NCBI GenBank assembly: GCA_036387415.1
Contig: DASVTU010000039.1
Coordinates: 620,001 to 684,000, forward strand
Direction: 5' to 3'
Length of the DNA: 64,000 nt
DNA from: DASVTU01 sp036387415
Lineage (GTDB): Bacteria > Acidobacteriota > Blastocatellia > Pyrinomonadales > Pyrinomonadaceae
In this document: positions 53,992-61,889 of the stretch, one piece after another
How positions within the stretch are numbered: the first letter of the stretch is position 1
How the letters are laid out: each line of letters opens with the position of its first letter
Notes under the pieces: model-generated
Told to the model about the DNA's origin: nothing
Database searches by the model: none
The model's input: only the letters and a program-made list of their open reading frames with translations
Program-made: the position numbers and the translations under genes

Positions 53992-54056
53992 AGGGATGAG
54001 GGCGGAGGGATGAAGGATGAAACACGAAATTTTCATCCCTCCGCCCTCATCCTTTG
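53992..54056. repeat. Tandem-repeat palindrome, GGGATGAGGGCGGAGGGATG word
   Basis: Left arm 53992-54020 (AGGGATGAGGGCGGAGGGAT, GAAGGATGA) and right arm 54033-54054 (TCATCCCTCCGCCCTCATCC) give a perfect 20-bp stem. The left arm is identical over 20 bases to an unpaired block at 41334. It lies directly downstream of tdk (stop at 54058). Confidence 0.92.
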
Positions 54057-54057
54057 C

Positions 54058-54690
54058 TTAGTCTTCTGCTCCGGTGATGTGGGCGGTGGGGGTGTCGGCG
54101 TGTGGGACGAAGCAGCGACGGCAGCGCGCTTCGTAGGCGTCGGATGCGCCGACGACGACGCGCCCTTCGACGTTGACGATGCGTTGCGAATAGTTGGCGG
54201 GCTGACCGCAACGGACGCAGATGGCGTGCGTCTTGGTGATGTATTCGGCGATGGCGAGCAGTTGGGGCATCGGCTCGAAGGGTCGCCCGGTATAGTCCTG
54301 ATCGAGTCCGGCGATGATGACGCGCAGACCGCGCGACGCCAGCCCGTTGGCGACGGCAACGAGGTCGTTGTCGAAAAACTGCGCTTCATCGATGCCGACG
54401 ACATCCGTGCCCGTCTCGATGCGTTCGAGGATTTCCGACGCCGTTTCGACCGCCGAAGATTCGTGGCGCATCTCGGAATGCGAGACGATGTGGTCGTGCG
54501 AAAAGCGCACGTCAATCTTCGGTTTGAAGACCTGCACCTTCTGTCGCGCGATGCGTGCGCGACGCAGGCGTCGAATCAGTTCTTCGGATTTCCCCGAAAA
54601 CATCGAACCGGCAATGACTTCAATCCATCCGGGCGTCGTCCGCAAGTGTGCCAGATGCTCGTCATTCCCCTGTGCGGTGAATTGTTCCAT
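54058..54690 (-). CDS. tdk: Thymidine kinase
   Basis: 210 residues. Type II thymidine kinase, which phosphorylates thymidine to dTMP: P-loop GSMFSGKSEELIRRL, Walker B/lid GIDEAQFFDND, DYTGRPF substrate loop, and a zinc-binding set CVRCG and CRRC. The first 18 residues are an extra N-terminal tail. ATG 54690 begins MEQFTAQGNDE. It lies in the same direction as the DUF84 gene upstream, 51 bases away. Confidence 0.95.
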   Translation of the reverse strand: MEQFTAQGNDEHLAHLRTTPGWIEVIAGSMFSGKSEELIRRLRRARIARQKVQVFKPKIDVRFSHDHIVSHSEMRHESSAVETASEILERIETGTDVVGIDEAQFFDNDLVAVANGLASRGLRVIIAGLDQDYTGRPFEPMPQLLAIAEYITKTHAICVRCGQPANYSQRIVNVEGRVVVGASDAYEARCRRCFVPHADTPTAHITGAED

Positions 54691-54715
54691 GAAGACCTTC
54701 CCTGTAGACCATTTT

Positions 54716-54762
54716 TATCGTTCGCTTTTATCGTTTGTCGTCTATCGTCCGTCGTCCGAATA
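54716..54762. repeat. Half-palindrome repeat run, ATCGTTTGTCGTC word
   Basis: TTATCGTTCGCTTTTATCGT, TTGTCGTCTATCGTCCGTCG form a run of CGTC/ATCGT units without an opposing arm. The minus-strand reading supplies the last residues DDGR and the TAG stop of the DUF84 gene. The word matches the palindrome at 44198. Confidence 0.65.
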
Positions 54763-55320
54763 TAACTGCGGGTTATAAAACGGCGCAAAGGCTGCGACGA
54801 GCGCGGCTTCAAAACTCATGGAACGCGTCAGGAGGTCGCGCGAGAGGATGCCCCATGCTCCCTGACGCCCGCGCACGTCGCGCTGGTTTGCCACTTCGTC
54901 CATCACGTCGCCAAGTTCGCGCCCCGTGCGCTCGACGCGCTGAACGATTTCGCGCGGAACGCTGACCGAAGGAGCCGCGCCGAAATTGCCGCGCGTCGAG
55001 TCGGTTGCGTAAGCCCAGCCGCGTAGGAAAGTGTGACGCGCGCCGTCAATCGTGATGGAATGAAAACCGCCTTCGAGTCCGACGAAGAAGTCGGCGCTCT
55101 GGCCTTCGCCGAGGAGCAACGCGCGGACGGCTTCCGCGCGCGCGCGTGCGCCGTGCATCAGTTGCATATCGGTCAGAGGCATCGCGGGCGCGTCCGTGTG
55201 GACGGGGCGCGCGACGATTTCCGCCCTCGCCCACACGCCGTTAACCTGTGCGATGCGAGCGCAAGCCGCACGGACTGCCACAATCTTGGCGGCGCGTGCC
55301 GAACCGAGTGCGATTTTCAT
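54742..55320 (-). CDS. DUF84/YjjX-like inosine/xanthosine triphosphatase
   Basis: 192 residues, close to the YjjX length. The N-terminal MKIALGSARAAKIVAVRAAC, GARARAEAVRALL, FFVGLEGGFHS and GRQGAWGILSRDLLTRSMSFE are conserved blocks of the ITPase/XTPase (DUF84) family, which hydrolyse non-canonical purine nucleoside triphosphates. ATG 55320 has no strong ribosome site. The C-terminus YSDDGR and stop come from a tandem repeat. It lies upstream of tdk; a nucleotide-metabolism pair is plausible. Confidence 0.88.
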   Translation of the reverse strand: MKIALGSARAAKIVAVRAACARIAQVNGVWARAEIVARPVHTDAPAMPLTDMQLMHGARARAEAVRALLLGEGQSADFFVGLEGGFHSITIDGARHTFLRGWAYATDSTRGNFGAAPSVSVPREIVQRVERTGRELGDVMDEVANQRDVRGRQGAWGILSRDLLTRSMSFEAALVAAFAPFYNPQLYSDDGR

Positions 55321-55827
55321 GGAGAACCCGTCTCTGTACGAATTGAATTTTGCGGAGACTTCCAGCGTTTGAACCTTCTTCGTCCGGTGGAGAGCGCGCC
55401 GCGCACTCTATAACAGACCGACGCGGCACGTCAAAAGACGACGGGCGTTTCCGTCGAGCGTATGCCGATAAGGACACAAGCAATTCACACGATGGACAGG
55501 ATTAAAAAGCGGGTAGGATAGACAGGATGATGAGAAAGGTAAAAGGCAAAAGGCAAAAGCAAGAGAAGCAAATCGGTGGTCTTTCCTTTTCCTTTTACCT
55601 CTCGCCTTTTACCTTCTTTTATCCTGTCCATCCTGTTTTCGCATCCTGTCCATCATGTGAATTGCTTGTATCATTGTCTGTAGCTTGATTCAGAATTTCA
55701 TTGTCAGGCTCTCGTGGTGTTGATAAGATGCGCGTCGTCTCACGGCAGCAATTCATCTGTGAAGCAACCTTGCCCGTTTCAAATCCTCGTTGGCAGTTTC
55801 CCGCCGTTTTCATTTTGGAGGTTTCGT
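55321..55827. other. Divergent spacer dominated by a 190-base nested palindrome
   Basis: 507 bases between divergent genes. 55477-55668 is the palindrome described next. The left part (55321-55476) should hold the DUF84 gene promoter, and the right part (55669-55827) the promoter and good ribosome site (TTTGGAGG) of the gene at 55828. No clear -35/-10 found. Confidence 0.5.
55477..55668. repeat. Largest nested palindrome, two repeat words (GATGGACAGGAT outside, GGTAAAAGGCAAAA inside)
   Basis: Outer arms: CAAGCAATTCACACGATGGA and CAGGAT (55477-55502) with TAGGATAGACAGGATGATGA (55513-55533), against ATCCTGTCCATCCTG, GCATCCTGTCCATCATGTGA and ATTGCTTG (55621-55668). Inner arms: AAAGGTAAAAGGCAAAAGGC (55535-) against CCTTTTACCTCTCGCC and TTTTACCTTC (55589-55617). 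The outermost CAAGCAATTCACA/TGTGAATTGCTTG match exactly. Confidence 0.9.
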
Positions 55828-56745
55828 ATGATGCGTTCAACGCGTCGGTTCTACGTCTTCGCCTGCTGTCTTGCGTTGGCTGTTATGACTCTCGTCGCCT
55901 CGCGCGACACATCTTCCGCCGTGCAGACCGATGCATCGTTCGACCCCGGCTGTACGCTGCCTTTCAATGCTATCAAGACGACCGGGTTGACGATTGACGC
56001 GCAGTGTCCCAAAGGCGGCCATTCCGCACTCATCGGCGGCAAGCAGGAACACATCCTGCAAAATCTCGCCAAGAACAACTTCTGCGTGACCGGCAACGCG
56101 ACGCCCGTTAGCTACAACGCTTTCGTCGCATTGCAAACCGCCGTCAACGACATGGGCAGCAATCTCGTCTGGGGTTCCGGTCAGAAACTACCCTCCGACC
56201 GCAGCGTGCTGCAAAATCTCAGCATCAAAGACGGCACGCGCAACCTGACAATCGGCGAAGGCTCGAAGGTCGCTTTCGTCGGCTACGTGATGGCCTACGA
56301 GTTTGCGGATACGCACGGTGGCGAGGATGTCAACTGCAACTTGAACGGCGACGAGAACAACGACATTCACCTCACGCTCCGGCAGACGCCCGGCCTCATC
56401 CTCAAACGTCCGGCGGGATTTCCAGACCCGCGCTGCAACGCCATCAGCGCCGAAGTCAGCCCGCACTTCCGTCCGGCGGCGTGGGACAAACTCGCCTCTC
56501 CGTCCAGCAATTCGACCTTTACCAAATACCCTGTCCGCATCACAGGCGCGCTCACCTTCGACGCCGAGCACAAGCCCTGCACCGACGGCAAACCCGCGTC
56601 CGGCAGCCCCGTCCGCATCTCTGTCTGGGAGATTCATCCGGTCTACGCCGTCGATGTCTGCAAGTACACGACGCTTTCGCGCTGCACCGCGACGAGCACT
56701 ACCGCATGGGTTCCCTTCAACAAGTTTTCCGCCACCGCTCAATAA
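55828..56745 (+). CDS. Secreted protein of unknown function
   Basis: 305 residues from ATG 55828, chosen because GGAGG lies 7 bases upstream. Signal peptide 1-30 (FYVFACCLALAVMTLVASRD). The mature part has Cys residues in CTLPFNAIKTTGLTIDAQC, NNFCVTG, VNCNLNGDEN, DPRCNAIS, KPCTDGK and VCKYTTLSRC, suggesting disulfides. The C-terminal SPVRISVWEIHPVYAVDVCK is a striking block that I recall from uncharacterised secreted proteins of several phyla. No catalytic motif recognised. Confidence 0.68.
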   Translation: MMRSTRRFYVFACCLALAVMTLVASRDTSSAVQTDASFDPGCTLPFNAIKTTGLTIDAQCPKGGHSALIGGKQEHILQNLAKNNFCVTGNATPVSYNAFVALQTAVNDMGSNLVWGSGQKLPSDRSVLQNLSIKDGTRNLTIGEGSKVAFVGYVMAYEFADTHGGEDVNCNLNGDENNDIHLTLRQTPGLILKRPAGFPDPRCNAISAEVSPHFRPAAWDKLASPSSNSTFTKYPVRITGALTFDAEHKPCTDGKPASGSPVRISVWEIHPVYAVDVCKYTTLSRCTATSTTAWVPFNKFSATAQ

Positions 56746-56785
56746 GGCGGCGACTCGTCCGCATGAATTAATAACTCGTTTCAAA

Positions 56786-56891
56786 ATTAGCCACAGAGAC
56801 GCAGAGATGAAGAAGGTAAAGGGCGAACGAGAACTCGTTCTGATTTTTACCTTTAGTCTTGCTCGGTGTCTCTGTGTCTCTGTGGCTAATG
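56786..56891. repeat. Nested palindrome, ATTAGCCACAGAGACGCAGA outside, GGTAAAGG inside
   Basis: Left outer 56786-56808 (ATTAGCCACAGAGACGCAGA, GAT) and right outer 56867-56891 (TGTCTCTGTGTCTCTGTGGC, TAAT) are near-perfect complements. Inner arms AAGAAGGTAAAG (56810-) and TTTTTACCTTTAG (56843-) pair less well; AACGAG-AA-CTCGTT forms the tip. The outer arms share the AGCCACAGA word with 6430 and 42206. Confidence 0.88.
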
Positions 56892-56909
56892 CGCGTCTGG
56901 AAATAGATT

Positions 56910-57797
56910 TTAAGTTTTCGGCAGATAACCTAAATCTGCGAGGATGCGTTTGGTGAGATTGATGCGTTCATCGCGTATCGCCATGTAGTTTGCGCCTTCG
57001 AGGTTGGTCGCAAAGAAATAGACTTTGCCACCCGTCTCGACGTAGCCGACGAACCAGCCGAGGCTTCTTCCGTTTCCGGCGGGGCCGCCGCCAGTCTTCC
57101 CGCTCAGACGATAGGCGGGCGTCTCCTCGCGCACGATTATCTCTTTCACAATCCGCATGCTGCGCTTCGAGAAGGGCAGTTCGTCGCGATAGAACTTCTT
57201 CAAAAACTCAATCTGCTCCTCCGGCGAGATTCGCAGACTACTATTCAACCAGAATTTATCGAGGCCACCCGACGCATCAGCGTTGCCATACTCAAGTTGC
57301 GCGAGATGCTTCTTCATCCTCGCCGCGCCGACGCGCAACGCAAGTTCCTTGTAATACCAGACGACCGAATGCTGCATCGCCGTGCGAAGATTGTGGTCGC
57401 GCTTCCAGTTGATGAAAGGTTCGCTGACCCAATCGTCGGGCGGATACTTCGTGCGGTTCCACGGGATAACGAAATCGGCATCCTTGATGACGCCCGTTTC
57501 GAGACCAATCAGCGAGTTGGGAATCTTAAACGTCGAGTATGGGCTGAAACGTTGACGGCAACGCGCTTCGTTGTGACGCACGTAAGCGTCTTTCTGCAAA
57601 TCGTACACGACGATGCATCCGTTCACGTTTCTGAAATGCGCGCTCAAATCCTGCGCCTCGACCGCCGACACGCCCGACGCACACACGACGAACACCAGAG
57701 CCATCAACATTCGTCCGGCAAGTTTCATCCGCCTGACGTTAGTTCCTCGTCCCGCAACTTCGATTCGTCCTACTTCTCTGCGTCTCGTCAAGTTCAT
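56910..57797 (-). CDS. Class D (OXA-type) beta-lactamase
   Basis: 295 residues from ATG 57797 (AAAGG 10 bases upstream); ATG 57728 (272 residues, MKLAGRMLMALVF) gives a tidier signal peptide and is the alternative. Active-site motifs are all present: Ser88 in STFK (88-91), SVV (144-146), YGN (170-172), KTG (234-236) and GWFVGY. WYYKELALRVGAARMKKHL and KFWLNSSLRISPEEQIEFLK are standard family text. It should hydrolyse penicillins in the periplasm; its spectrum cannot be predicted. It has no mobile context and looks like a resident chromosomal gene. Confidence 0.92.
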   Translation of the reverse strand: MNLTRRREVGRIEVAGRGTNVRRMKLAGRMLMALVFVVCASGVSAVEAQDLSAHFRNVNGCIVVYDLQKDAYVRHNEARCRQRFSPYSTFKIPNSLIGLETGVIKDADFVIPWNRTKYPPDDWVSEPFINWKRDHNLRTAMQHSVVWYYKELALRVGAARMKKHLAQLEYGNADASGGLDKFWLNSSLRISPEEQIEFLKKFYRDELPFSKRSMRIVKEIIVREETPAYRLSGKTGGGPAGNGRSLGWFVGYVETGGKVYFFATNLEGANYMAIRDERINLTKRILADLGYLPKT

Positions 57798-57964
57798 CTC
57801 TTGATTACCTTTCCATAAGCTCTGCACTGATTTCGCGGAAATATCTTTACATGAGCCGCCGTCAAAAATGAAGTTCGACCGACGTTGAAACGCAAGCTCA
57901 AACGGCGCGGGCGCGCGTGCGCGACGTGCAGCGTGTGTTGATGACGCGCCGAAGTTGGGCTTGC

Positions 57965-57993
57965 TTGACATTCCGTGCGCGGCTTGTTGTAAT
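57965..57993 (+). promoter_or_regulatory. Sigma-70-type promoter of the isopropylmalate-synthase-like gene
   Basis: TTGACA (57965-57970), a 17-base spacer and TGTAAT (57988-57993) match the housekeeping consensus. A start near 58000 gives a 55-base leader to the GTG at 58056. Confidence 0.75.
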
Positions 57994-58055
57994 CGTCTGT
58001 CGCCCGAAACGTATCTGAAAAGTAGAATTTTCCTGAGTTGTAAGAGGTATCCGTA

Positions 58056-59270
58056 GTGCCTTCAAATGAGTTGATTTATGATTGGAACACGGTTGCTCCG
58101 ACCGCTGAGAAGCCCGCGCGCCGCATCAGTTTCGACGACGAAACTCTGCGCGATGGGCTGCAATCTCCCTCCGTGTGCGAGCCTTCCGTGGAGAAGAAGA
58201 TTGAGTTGCTTCATCTGATGGACGCGCTCGCCATCGACACGGCGGACATCGGTCTGCCGGGCGCAGGCGGTACACACGCGGCGGGCGTCGAACGCCTTGC
58301 TCGCGAAATCGTCGAACAGAAACTCCGCATCCGTCCTAACTGCGCCGCGCGCACACACCGCAACGACATCACACCGATTGCCGAAATCTCACAACGCGCC
58401 GGAATCCCAATCGAAGTTTGCGCCTTCATCGGCTCGTCGCCCGTCCGCTTCTACGCCGAAGATTGGACGCTCGATATGTTGCTCAAACTAACGGAAGAAG
58501 CCGTCACCTTCGCCGTCGCGGAAGGATTGCCCGTCATGTATGTCACCGAAGACACGACGCGTGCCGACCCCGAAACGATTCGCGCACTCTACACGACGGC
58601 CATCCGTTGCGGTGCACGCGCCGTCTGCGTCTGCGACACCGTGGGTCATTCGACGCCGGACGGCACACGCGCCGTCGTCCGCTTCGTTAAAAAGATAATC
58701 GAGGAACAGGGCGAAGCCGTCCGCCTTGATTGGCACGGCCATCAGGACAGAGGGCTTGGCGTCATCAATTCCATCGCCGCCATCGAGAGCGGCGCAGACC
58801 AGGTGCACGGCTCCGCGCTCGGCGTCGGCGAACGCGTCGGCAATACGCCGATGGATCAACTGCTCGTCAATCTCAAGTTGATGGGTTGGATTGATAACGA
58901 CCTCTCGCGGCTGCGCGAATACTGCGAAGCGGCGGCCACGGCCTGCGGCTGGACAATCCCCGTCAACTATCCCGTCTTCGGTCGCGACGCCTTTCGCACG
59001 GCGACCGGCGTCCACGCGGCGGCGGTCATCAAGAGTTTCAAGAAGAACGACCCCGGACTCGCCGACCTCATTTATTCGGGCGTCCCCGCAGGTCTGTTCG
59101 GCATGCAACAGACCATCGAAATCGGCCCCATGAGCGGCAAGTCAAACGTCATCTACTGGCTCGAATCGCGCAACATCGAAGCCGACGAAGAACGCGTCGC
59201 ACGCATCTTCGAGCACGCCAAAGGCTCATCCGGCGTCCTCACCGAAGACGAAGTTATGCAACTGATTTAA
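58056..59270 (+). CDS. 2-isopropylmalate/homocitrate synthase family protein (DRE-TIM)
   Basis: 404 residues from GTG 58056 (AGAGG 8 bases upstream). DRE-TIM barrel: the metal-binding start SFDDETLRDGLQSP (DETLRDG where LeuA has DTTLRDG), RPNCAARTHRNDITP, VTEDTTRADPE, CDTVGHSTPDG, and the metal ligands in DWHGHQDRGLGVIN. The length stops short of the C-terminal leucine-feedback domain of LeuA, so it may be an unregulated or related enzyme (homocitrate, citramalate or another acyl-CoA condensation). No other leucine gene is adjacent, which argues against calling it leuA. Confidence 0.85.
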   Translation: MPSNELIYDWNTVAPTAEKPARRISFDDETLRDGLQSPSVCEPSVEKKIELLHLMDALAIDTADIGLPGAGGTHAAGVERLAREIVEQKLRIRPNCAARTHRNDITPIAEISQRAGIPIEVCAFIGSSPVRFYAEDWTLDMLLKLTEEAVTFAVAEGLPVMYVTEDTTRADPETIRALYTTAIRCGARAVCVCDTVGHSTPDGTRAVVRFVKKIIEEQGEAVRLDWHGHQDRGLGVINSIAAIESGADQVHGSALGVGERVGNTPMDQLLVNLKLMGWIDNDLSRLREYCEAAATACGWTIPVNYPVFGRDAFRTATGVHAAAVIKSFKKNDPGLADLIYSGVPAGLFGMQQTIEIGPMSGKSNVIYWLESRNIEADEERVARIFEHAKGSSGVLTEDEVMQLI

Positions 59271-59271
59271 G

Positions 59272-59354
59272 GGCAGAGGTCAGAGGCTAGAGGTCAGAGG
59301 TTAGTTAAACCCGTCTTGTTTTGACTAACCTCCGACCCCTAGCCTCTGGCCTCT
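59272..59354. repeat. Tandem-repeat palindrome, CAGAGGTCAGAGGCTAGAGG word
   Basis: Left arm 59272-59306 (GGCAGAGGTCAGAGGCTAGA, GGTCAGAGGTTAGT) pairs with right arm 59322-59355 (GACTAACCTCCGACCCCTAG, CCTCTGGCCTCTTG). It begins just after the isopropylmalate-synthase-like stop and ends 8 bases before the M20 peptidase ATG, filling the whole spacer and leaving no room for a separate promoter. Confidence 0.9.
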
Positions 59355-59362
59355 TGATTGTT

Positions 59363-60592
59363 ATGATGTTTTCCACCACCGCGCCCGCCGCGTCCGTCCG
59401 CATCGTGCGAGAGATTCTCGCATCGGAGCAGGTGCGCCGGGCGTTTGAGTTTTTCGAGACAGAGGCCGCCGCTATCACCGAGGAACACGCGGCCATCTGC
59501 GCTATCCCCGCGCCGCCTTTCGGCGAAGCGGTGCGCGCCGAATACTTACGCGCCAGATTTCGACAACGCGGGCTGACGGAAACCGACATGGACGCGGAAG
59601 GCAACTGCGTGGCGGTGCGTCGCGGGCGTTCGCTTCATCCTCTGCTCGTCGTGAGCGCGCATCTCGACACGGTGTTTCCGCCCGACACGGATTTCACAGT
59701 GCATCGTCAGCAGGGAAAAATGTTTGCGCCCGGCATCGCCGACGACGGATGCGGGTTAGCGGCGTTGTTGGCGTTGGCGCGAGCGTTCGAGTTGTGCTCG
59801 ATTGAGACGGAAGGGACGCTGCTTTTCGTCGGCACGGTGGGCGAAGAGGGCGAGGGAAACTTGCGCGGCGCGCGCTTCCTCTTGAACGAGGGCGAATGGG
59901 CGAGCGCGATTGACGCGTTCGTGAGTCTGGACGGACCAGGCGTCGAGCGTATCACGCACGCGGCTCTTGGGTCGCGTCGCTATCGCGTGCGCTACGCGGG
60001 CACGGGCGGACATTCGTGGGGCGATTTCGGCGTCGCCAATCCCGTGCACGCGTTGGGTCGCGCCGTCGCGCGTTTGAGTTCGTATCCAGCGCCCGCGCGC
60101 CCGCGTACGACCTTCAACGTCGGACGCATCGAAGGCGGTACGGGCGTCAACGTCATCCCCCGCGAGGCATGGATGGATGTTGACCTCCGTTCCGAATCCG
60201 CAGAAGAACTCGGACGTCTCGACGCCTTCTTTCGTCGCGCCGCACGCGAAGCAGCCGACGATGAAAACTCATCCCGACGAGCAGCGACACCGCCCCTCGA
60301 ACTCGACGTGAAACTCATCGGCGACCGTCCGAGCGGCGAAACGCGACTCGATGCGCCGCTCGTTCGTCTCACAGAAGAAGCGACGCGCACACTCGGCTTC
60401 CGTCCGCGCTTCGATTGCTCCTCGACCGATTCCAACATCGCCATCTCGAAGGGCATCCCCGCCGTCACCATCGGCGCGGGCGGCATGTCCGGCAACTCGC
60501 ACACCCTCGAAGAATGGTACGACCCGCGCGACCGACACCTCGGACTTCAACGCGCTCTCCTCGTCATGCTCGGCACGGTCGGACTAAGGTAA
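59363..60592 (+). CDS. M20 family zinc peptidase
   Basis: 409 residues from ATG 59363 (a second ATG follows at once); no ribosome site is visible because a repeat ends just upstream. Metal ligands: VVSAHLDTVFP (His, Asp), GIADDGCGL (bridging Asp), GTVGEEGEGN (Glu pair), and SGNSHTLEEWYD (His); the dimerisation domain (GVERITHAALGSRRYRVRYA) is in the middle. It resembles peptidase T/tripeptidase-like M20 enzymes. ATTAPAASVRI could be a poor signal sequence. The last GGTAA stop begins the next palindrome. Confidence 0.9.
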   Translation: MMFSTTAPAASVRIVREILASEQVRRAFEFFETEAAAITEEHAAICAIPAPPFGEAVRAEYLRARFRQRGLTETDMDAEGNCVAVRRGRSLHPLLVVSAHLDTVFPPDTDFTVHRQQGKMFAPGIADDGCGLAALLALARAFELCSIETEGTLLFVGTVGEEGEGNLRGARFLLNEGEWASAIDAFVSLDGPGVERITHAALGSRRYRVRYAGTGGHSWGDFGVANPVHALGRAVARLSSYPAPARPRTTFNVGRIEGGTGVNVIPREAWMDVDLRSESAEELGRLDAFFRRAAREAADDENSSRRAATPPLELDVKLIGDRPSGETRLDAPLVRLTEEATRTLGFRPRFDCSSTDSNIAISKGIPAVTIGAGGMSGNSHTLEEWYDPRDRHLGLQRALLVMLGTVGLR

Positions 60593-60673
60593 GGCAAAGC
60601 GCAAAAGGTAAAAGGCAAATGTAAGAATAGAATCCTTACATTTGCCTTTTACCTTTTGACTTCTACCTTTTCG
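60585..60673. repeat. Tandem-repeat palindrome, GGTAAAAGGCAAATG word
   Basis: Left arm 60585-60625 (GCGCAAAAGGTAAAAGGCAA, ATGTAAG) and right arm 60634-60670 (CTTACATTTGCCTTTTACCT, TTTGACTTCTACC) give a perfect 21-bp core around an 8-base loop. It lies between convergent genes; its first unit includes the M20 stop codon. Confidence 0.92.
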
Positions 60674-60678
60674 TAGTC

Positions 60679-61824
60679 TTAGTTGACTGGAATGGTGACG
60701 ACCGTTGCGCCCGCTTTACCGGCGGGGAAACGGCGACCGCGCGCGATGCGGACGGCGGTTCCGCCGTAGGCTTCCGCGCCGGGACTCGTCCCTGCAACTG
60801 ATGCTTGTGTGACGCGTCCCGCTTCGTCATACGCGACGCTAACCCTGACCGTCTTCGGCCCCGCAGCGACGGCGGCGGGTGTGGGCTGTGCGGCAGCAGG
60901 AGCAACGCCGTCGGCAGGCTTCTGTGCGGCTTCCGTCTTCTTGGCTTCTTCGGCGCGTCGTTCGCGTTCGCGTGCGGCGCGCTCGCGTGCCTCGCGTTCG
61001 CGTCGCGCAGTGAGTGCGGCGGCAGCGGCAGCATCGACGGCGGCGGGCGCGGCATCCGTCACTCCCGTTGCTTCGCCGTTTGTCGCTTCGAGCGACGAAG
61101 CAGCGTCGCTTGCGTTACCGTTGACGGCAGACGTGTCCGAAGACGTTGCTTGCTCTGTGGGCGCGGAGGGCGCGGAAGCAGACGGGACGGGCGTGGCAGC
61201 GACACCCCGACGTGCGCCGAGGCGTCCGGCGAGCGGGATGGCGGCGACGGCGCACGCCAACACGACCGACGCGGCCACCGCCACCAACACCATCTTTCTC
61301 TTTCCGCTACTCGCCTCGTTCGTCGTGCCCTCAACCATCATCGACATCGGCGCGGCTGTCGAAGCGGCGACGGCAGCAGCGGCGGCATCGCTCGCTTCCT
61401 TCGACGACTTTGCCTCCTGCACCGCACCCAGACGCTCGACATGATCCATGAAAATCGCCATGTCGGCTTCCGAGGGATTCCAACCGCTGCCGAAGGCGTC
61501 GGCCTCGCTCGGCGAGTTGCCTTCATCCAGACGCCGCAGACCTTCGAGCACCACTTGCGTCCAATTATCTTTAATGCTGCGGCGCGGCGGTTCGATGTCA
61601 GAGCTAAAATCGAACGCGGCGTTGGGCAGCGTCAAAGCGAAATAGACGGCCTCGGCTCCGCTCAGAGCACCGACCTTCGCATCAACAAGCTCGCCATCCT
61701 TGATAAAGAAAACCCCGTGTCCCCGGTGGTAATCGACTTTGAGCCGTCCGGTCTTGCGTTGATTGCAAAAGAACTCGATGAGTTCGGCCAGCGACATATC
61801 GCTGAGTTGTCCGGTCAGTGCCAT
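60679..61824 (-). CDS. DUF4388 (PATAN) domain protein with membrane helix and TonB-like C-terminus
   Basis: 381 residues from ATG 61824. Residues 1-110 are a DUF4388/PATAN-type domain (MALTGQLSDMSLAELIEFFC, GRLKVDYHRGHGVFFIKDGE), usually found in signalling proteins. A single transmembrane helix follows at about 180-200 (KMVLVAVAASVVLACAVAAI), then Ala/Ser/Thr-rich linker, an Arg/Glu coiled coil (REREARERAARERERRAEEA) and a C-terminal TonB-like domain (VRVSVAYDEAGRVTQASVAG). A cytoplasmic sensor-like domain thus sits on a TonB-like protein. It lies 65 bases downstream of a second TonB-type gene on the same strand. Confidence 0.8.
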   Translation of the reverse strand: MALTGQLSDMSLAELIEFFCNQRKTGRLKVDYHRGHGVFFIKDGELVDAKVGALSGAEAVYFALTLPNAAFDFSSDIEPPRRSIKDNWTQVVLEGLRRLDEGNSPSEADAFGSGWNPSEADMAIFMDHVERLGAVQEAKSSKEASDAAAAAVAASTAAPMSMMVEGTTNEASSGKRKMVLVAVAASVVLACAVAAIPLAGRLGARRGVAATPVPSASAPSAPTEQATSSDTSAVNGNASDAASSLEATNGEATGVTDAAPAAVDAAAAAALTARREREARERAARERERRAEEAKKTEAAQKPADGVAPAAAQPTPAAVAAGPKTVRVSVAYDEAGRVTQASVAGTSPGAEAYGGTAVRIARGRRFPAGKAGATVVTIPVN

Positions 61825-61889
61825 AAATTATTCCTCTTCATTGCAGATGCGAAATCGTAGTCCGTCGGAAACCCGCTTGTAGGTTGGTG

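Noticed and set aside
58056..59270. Calling the DRE-TIM gene leuA outright
   Set aside because: No C-terminal regulatory domain, DETLRDG rather than DTTLRDG, and no leucine-pathway neighbours.
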